Origin: Rhizobiales bacterium TNE-4
GTDB lineage: Bacteria; Pseudomonadota; Alphaproteobacteria; Rhizobiales; Beijerinckiaceae
NCBI GenBank assembly: GCA_019083985.1
Contig: JAHRCV010000001.1
Coordinates: 1,178,001 to 1,242,000 of the forward strand
Length of the DNA: 64,000 nt
Reading direction: 5' to 3'
In this document: in pieces, positions 61,230-64,000 of the stretch
Position numbering within the stretch: position 1 is the stretch's first letter
Layout of the letters: each line of letters opens with the position of its first letter
Translations under genes and position numbers: made by a program
Notes under the pieces: model-generated
Databases searched by the model: none
What the model was told of the DNA's origin: nothing
What the model saw: the letters and a program-made list of their open reading frames with translations, nothing else

Positions 61230-61589
61230 TCACTTCAGGCGAATGCCGTTCTTGATGCGCTCATCCTTGAAGATCACGGCCATGGCTTCGATGATCTTTT
61301 TGCCGCGATTGGCTTTGCAATAGGTAATGACCTGATGCTCCAGCACTTTCGCGCGGACATAATGCATTTCGCTCTTCTTCGCGAGCCCTGCATACCAACC
61401 GGCGTACCAGCTCATCAGATTGTCAGCATCTTCCTGATAGGTATCGGCGAGTTGCGCGCAGGTCAGTTCCTGCACCTTGATGAAGCCGTTCTTGTCCGCA
61501 TAAGCGGTCAACGGTACAGGCTGCTGTGCAACCGCACTGGCAGAGCCCAAAGCGCCGAACAAAGCGGCGGCAATCACAAACTGGCGCAT
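61230..61589 (-). CDS. HdeA/HdeB-family periplasmic protein
   Basis: 119 residues: signal peptide 1-22 (MRQFVIAAALFGALGSASAVA), then a small helical domain with two conserved cysteines (ELTCAQLADTYQEDADNLMSW and the later VITYCKANRGKK), the disulfide pair of HdeA. HdeA proteins are acid-stress chaperones in enterobacteria. ATG 61589 has GGAGGGAG upstream. Confidence 0.8.
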   Translation of the reverse strand: MRQFVIAAALFGALGSASAVAQQPVPLTAYADKNGFIKVQELTCAQLADTYQEDADNLMSWYAGWYAGLAKKSEMHYVRAKVLEHQVITYCKANRGKKIIEAMAVIFKDERIKNGIRLK

Positions 61590-61738
61590 CGTCAAATCTC
61601 CCTCCACCACGCAAACCCGGCGCGGCACGTCAACGAAGCTTTAACCAAGCGCGGAGGGAGTCGCAAACAGCCGTTTGGCGGAGGGTGGCGATCCTCGCAC
61701 CTGAATGAGACGTCTTAGCTTGTTGGGATCAAGATCAT

Positions 61739-61812
61739 TGGAGGCCTCGCCCGGAATCGAACCGGGGTGCAAGGATTTGCAGTCCTCTGCGTAACCACTC
61801 CGCCACGAGGCC
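61739..61812 (-). tRNA. tRNA-Cys (GCA)
   Basis: Minus strand, with CCA encoded. Acceptor GGCCTCG/CGAGGCC, discriminator U, anticodon loop CTGCAAA giving GCA, T-loop GGTTCGATTCC. All arms fold. Confidence 0.95.
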
Positions 61813-61985
61813 CTTGCCAATGACGTGCTCCCGATAGCAACAGAAACCCCTTAGGGCAATGGAAATCACGGCGTCCTCGCTCAACGGGGGGCAGAAAGCG
61901 GAAAAAAGCCCTGCGAGACCGAATTGATCAATCCAACCCCTTGCAAAATCGGGCCGCTCTGTGTAGTTCCCCCTCCACCAGACGG

Positions 61986-62061
61986 TCCCTGATAGCTCAG
62001 CTGGTAGAGCGTTCGACTGTTAATCGAATGGTCGCAGGTTCGAGTCCTGCTCAGGGAGCCA
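61986..62061 (+). tRNA. tRNA-Asn (GTT)
   Basis: Acceptor TCCCTGA/TCAGGGA, D-arm AGCTCAGCTGGTAGAGC, anticodon loop CTGTTAA giving GTT, T-arm GGTTCGAGTCC, discriminator G and encoded CCA. Confidence 0.96.
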
Positions 62062-62083
62062 ATCTCTCCACATCATCGGTTGG

Positions 62084-63832
62084 TTACGTCGCGCCGCTTC
62101 GGATGGCGCGCTGGGCCGCGATTGTCTCGCGCAGCAGGCTATAGCTCACCGGCTTAAAGAGCACCGGGACGTTCAACTGCCGCAACAGGGTCAAAGGCTC
62201 GGGCGCCGTATCGGCCGTGATGATGATGGCGGGAATCGCCTCGCCGAAATGATCGCGGAGGCCCTCAATCACCTGGTGCCCGCGGACGATGGGGCCCAGC
62301 TTGAAATCGGCGATCACCAGATCAGGTTTGCGCGTCGGGTAGCGCCCGGCGGCAAGATCGAGCCCATCGGATGGGAGAACGTGGACACCATCGCTACCCA
62401 AAGCAGCGGTATAGGCGGCGCGCACCAACGCATCATCATCAATCACCAAAATCGTGAGGCCGGCGAGATGACCTGTCTCCGTCTCCACCGAGCCCGCCGC
62501 GATAGGGTGCACCGCGCGGCCGGCGGGAATGGAGAGATGAAACGCCGTCCCCTCCCCGACCGTGCTTTCAACCGTGACGGTCATCCCCAAAAGGCCAGCC
62601 AAGCGCCGCACGATCGACAGGCCGAGCCCGAGCCCTTGCATCGCCCCCACTTCATTGCGCTCGCCCTCCCGCGGTAAACGGACGAATTCATCGAAGATGC
62701 GCTCGCGTTGAGCCACAGGAATGCCACGCCCCGTGTCGCGCACCACGAGTTCAACGCGCCCATCGCGTTGATGGGCCAGCAATTGAACGGAGCCGCTGGC
62801 TGTGTTTTGCACCGCATTCGTCAAAAGGTTCTGGACGATCTGCGCCAACAAGATCGGATCGCTTTCAACAGTGATGCCATCAAGCGCTACGTCGAACGAC
62901 AGCCCTTTGTCGATGCATTGAACACGCGTTGTCACGCACACTTCGCTCAAGGCTTGCGCCAGATCCAGCGTCATCAGCGTGGGTTCGATCACACCTGCAT
63001 CGGCGCGTGAAATGTCGAGCAATTCGCTGAACATAGCATTTAGCTTCGTGACACTTGTGCGGATGACATCGAGTGTACGACGCACTGGATCTGGCAATTC
63101 TGCACGCTCGAGCGAACGCAATTGCAGATTGATCGCAAACATGGGTTGCCGCAGATCATGGCTTGCCGTGGCAATGAATTCGGATTTCGCAACATTCGCT
63201 GCGTTGGAGATATCTCGCTCCTGCGCCAATTGTTCGGCAATGTTCTGATTTTCAAACCGCAACCGCAATGTTTCAACAAACGTGGTCTCGAAGCGCCGTG
63301 AAATGCCATACACCGTGACCATCAAGCCAAGAATGCCGATAGAAAACGGTAAAGGAAAGCCGCTGTTCGGCCAGAACAGAGCAAGCGGCGCAGGCGCCAA
63401 GGTTGGGAGCGCAACAGCCAAAAAGGCTGGCCGATGGACGCCATAGCCAAACATCGCCGAGAACATGGTGCCCGTGACGATGAAAAGAAAAATATATCGG
63501 TTCTCGCTGTTGAGTTCGGGCACAAGCAAGAGCCAACCCGCACCCCAAACGAGGCCCACGCCGGCGACCGCTATTGTCAGAAGATTCAGCGCGCGCTGGG
63601 GTGACAATCGCAGTTCCGGGCCGAACGCGACCGCAATGCGAAACGCACCAAAGCCCATCGCCAGCGTATACCAACTCCAAAACAGAATTGGATCGACATC
63701 GCCTAAAAACAGCGGAATGCAAAGGTTGGGAGCCAATAGATAGGCGATCGTGGTCGAGCGTAATGCGCTGCGGATATAGGCTACTTTTTCGGCAGCAATT
63801 GCCGTTTCATTGGCGTGGGAAAGCGAACTCAT
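62084..63832 (-). CDS. Hybrid sensor histidine kinase with C-terminal receiver domain
   Basis: 582 residues. About 25-175 holds several hydrophobic helices (membrane sensor, no large periplasmic domain); 195-225 coiled-coil; HisKA with phospho-acceptor H225 (ATASHDLRQP); HATPase boxes QNLLTNAVQ, VRDTGRGIP, GLGLGLSI; then a receiver (about 458-575) with acidic pocket DDD (464-467 region), D509, T539 and K560. The signal is unknown. The response regulator starting at 63962 on plus is the obvious partner. Confidence 0.93.
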   Translation of the reverse strand: MSSLSHANETAIAAEKVAYIRSALRSTTIAYLLAPNLCIPLFLGDVDPILFWSWYTLAMGFGAFRIAVAFGPELRLSPQRALNLLTIAVAGVGLVWGAGWLLLVPELNSENRYIFLFIVTGTMFSAMFGYGVHRPAFLAVALPTLAPAPLALFWPNSGFPLPFSIGILGLMVTVYGISRRFETTFVETLRLRFENQNIAEQLAQERDISNAANVAKSEFIATASHDLRQPMFAINLQLRSLERAELPDPVRRTLDVIRTSVTKLNAMFSELLDISRADAGVIEPTLMTLDLAQALSEVCVTTRVQCIDKGLSFDVALDGITVESDPILLAQIVQNLLTNAVQNTASGSVQLLAHQRDGRVELVVRDTGRGIPVAQRERIFDEFVRLPREGERNEVGAMQGLGLGLSIVRRLAGLLGMTVTVESTVGEGTAFHLSIPAGRAVHPIAAGSVETETGHLAGLTILVIDDDALVRAAYTAALGSDGVHVLPSDGLDLAAGRYPTRKPDLVIADFKLGPIVRGHQVIEGLRDHFGEAIPAIIITADTAPEPLTLLRQLNVPVLFKPVSYSLLRETIAAQRAIRSGAT

Positions 63833-63961
63833 TGGCCCAACGTCGGGTTGAAAATCGATCCGACTTCGTAATTATACGGAAACGGATCGGTTGCCTACGC
63901 GGACATCGCCGATCCTGAGCCACCATAACGAAAAGACGCGGCCGGTTGGGGAGTGTATGAG

Positions 63962-64000
63962 ATGGCAGCGGCGCTGCAGAAGATCGTCATCATCGACGAT
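63962..64000 (+). CDS. Response regulator, truncated by right edge
   Basis: ATG 63962 with GGGGAG about 9 bp before it opens MAAALQKIVIIDD, the first strand and acidic pair of a receiver domain, then the window ends. Divergent from the hybrid kinase, suggesting a two-component pair. Output domain not visible. Confidence 0.7.
   Translation, partial: MAAALQKIVIIDD

Noticed and set aside
61739-62061. tRNA pair as an integration site of a mobile element
   Set aside because: No integrase gene and no direct repeat of a tRNA 3' end was seen in the neighbourhood.
61941-62144. Plus-strand 67-codon frame running through tRNA-Asn
   Set aside because: It is the familiar spurious translation of a tRNA gene.

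Overview
The window reads as chromosomal DNA of an alphaproteobacterium, most likely of the order Hyphomicrobiales (Rhizobiales). The basis is a PopZ-type polar organizer beside valS and tolC, an ATP12-type ATP synthase assembly factor, a short-form argC, Tim44-domain and HdeA-like proteins, a TRAP transporter, and a membrane-bound formate dehydrogenase locus in the alphaproteobacterial style. Most genes are GC-rich with GC-rich third positions. Two secreted RTX protein genes (1-2672 and 7977-9443) are clearly AT-richer and look acquired. I see no phage, insertion sequence, rRNA operon or CRISPR array. The serralysin gene is cut by the left edge and a response regulator by the right edge.

Layout. 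0-2.7 kb: serralysin-type metalloprotease (minus). 3.1-5.2 kb: DMT and MFS exporters. 5.4-10.7 kb: TRAP transporter, with membrane subunits (plus) parted from the binding protein (minus) by an AT-rich RTX gene. 10.9-17.8 kb: a minus-strand housekeeping run (M20 hydrolase, LysE, argC, crcB, rlu, HAD, ATP12, Mrp). 18-23.6 kb: complete five-gene oligopeptide/dipeptide ABC importer. 23.6-27.5 kb: Tim44-like protein, unknown secreted protein, orphan molybdopterin hydroxylase large subunit. 27.5-38.3 kb: sulfur amino-acid genes (cystathionine beta-synthase, gamma-lyase, cysK, metY) interleaved with ABC-F, rplM-rpsI, a crotonase, a CoA-binding protein and a VapBC module.

38.3-55.4 kb is the formate dehydrogenase region: fdhD-mobA on plus; moeA, mobB, FDH gamma/beta/alpha, a Tat leader peptide protein and an HTH-TorD fusion on minus; then a tightly overlapped run of poorly characterised genes (DUF3306, DUF3305, two further uncharacterised proteins, a biotin/lipoate-ligase-like protein), a divergent multi-[4Fe-4S] protein, a WD40-cytochrome c fusion and a TusA-type sulfur carrier. 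Together these suggest a maturation, regulation and electron-transfer set built round one Mo/W-bis-MGD formate dehydrogenase. It is the strongest candidate for an under-described system here.

55.4-64 kb: valS, popZ, a TolC-type outer-membrane channel, a PCMT-family methyltransferase, an HdeA-like protein, tRNA-Cys, tRNA-Asn, a hybrid histidine kinase and the start of a divergent response regulator.
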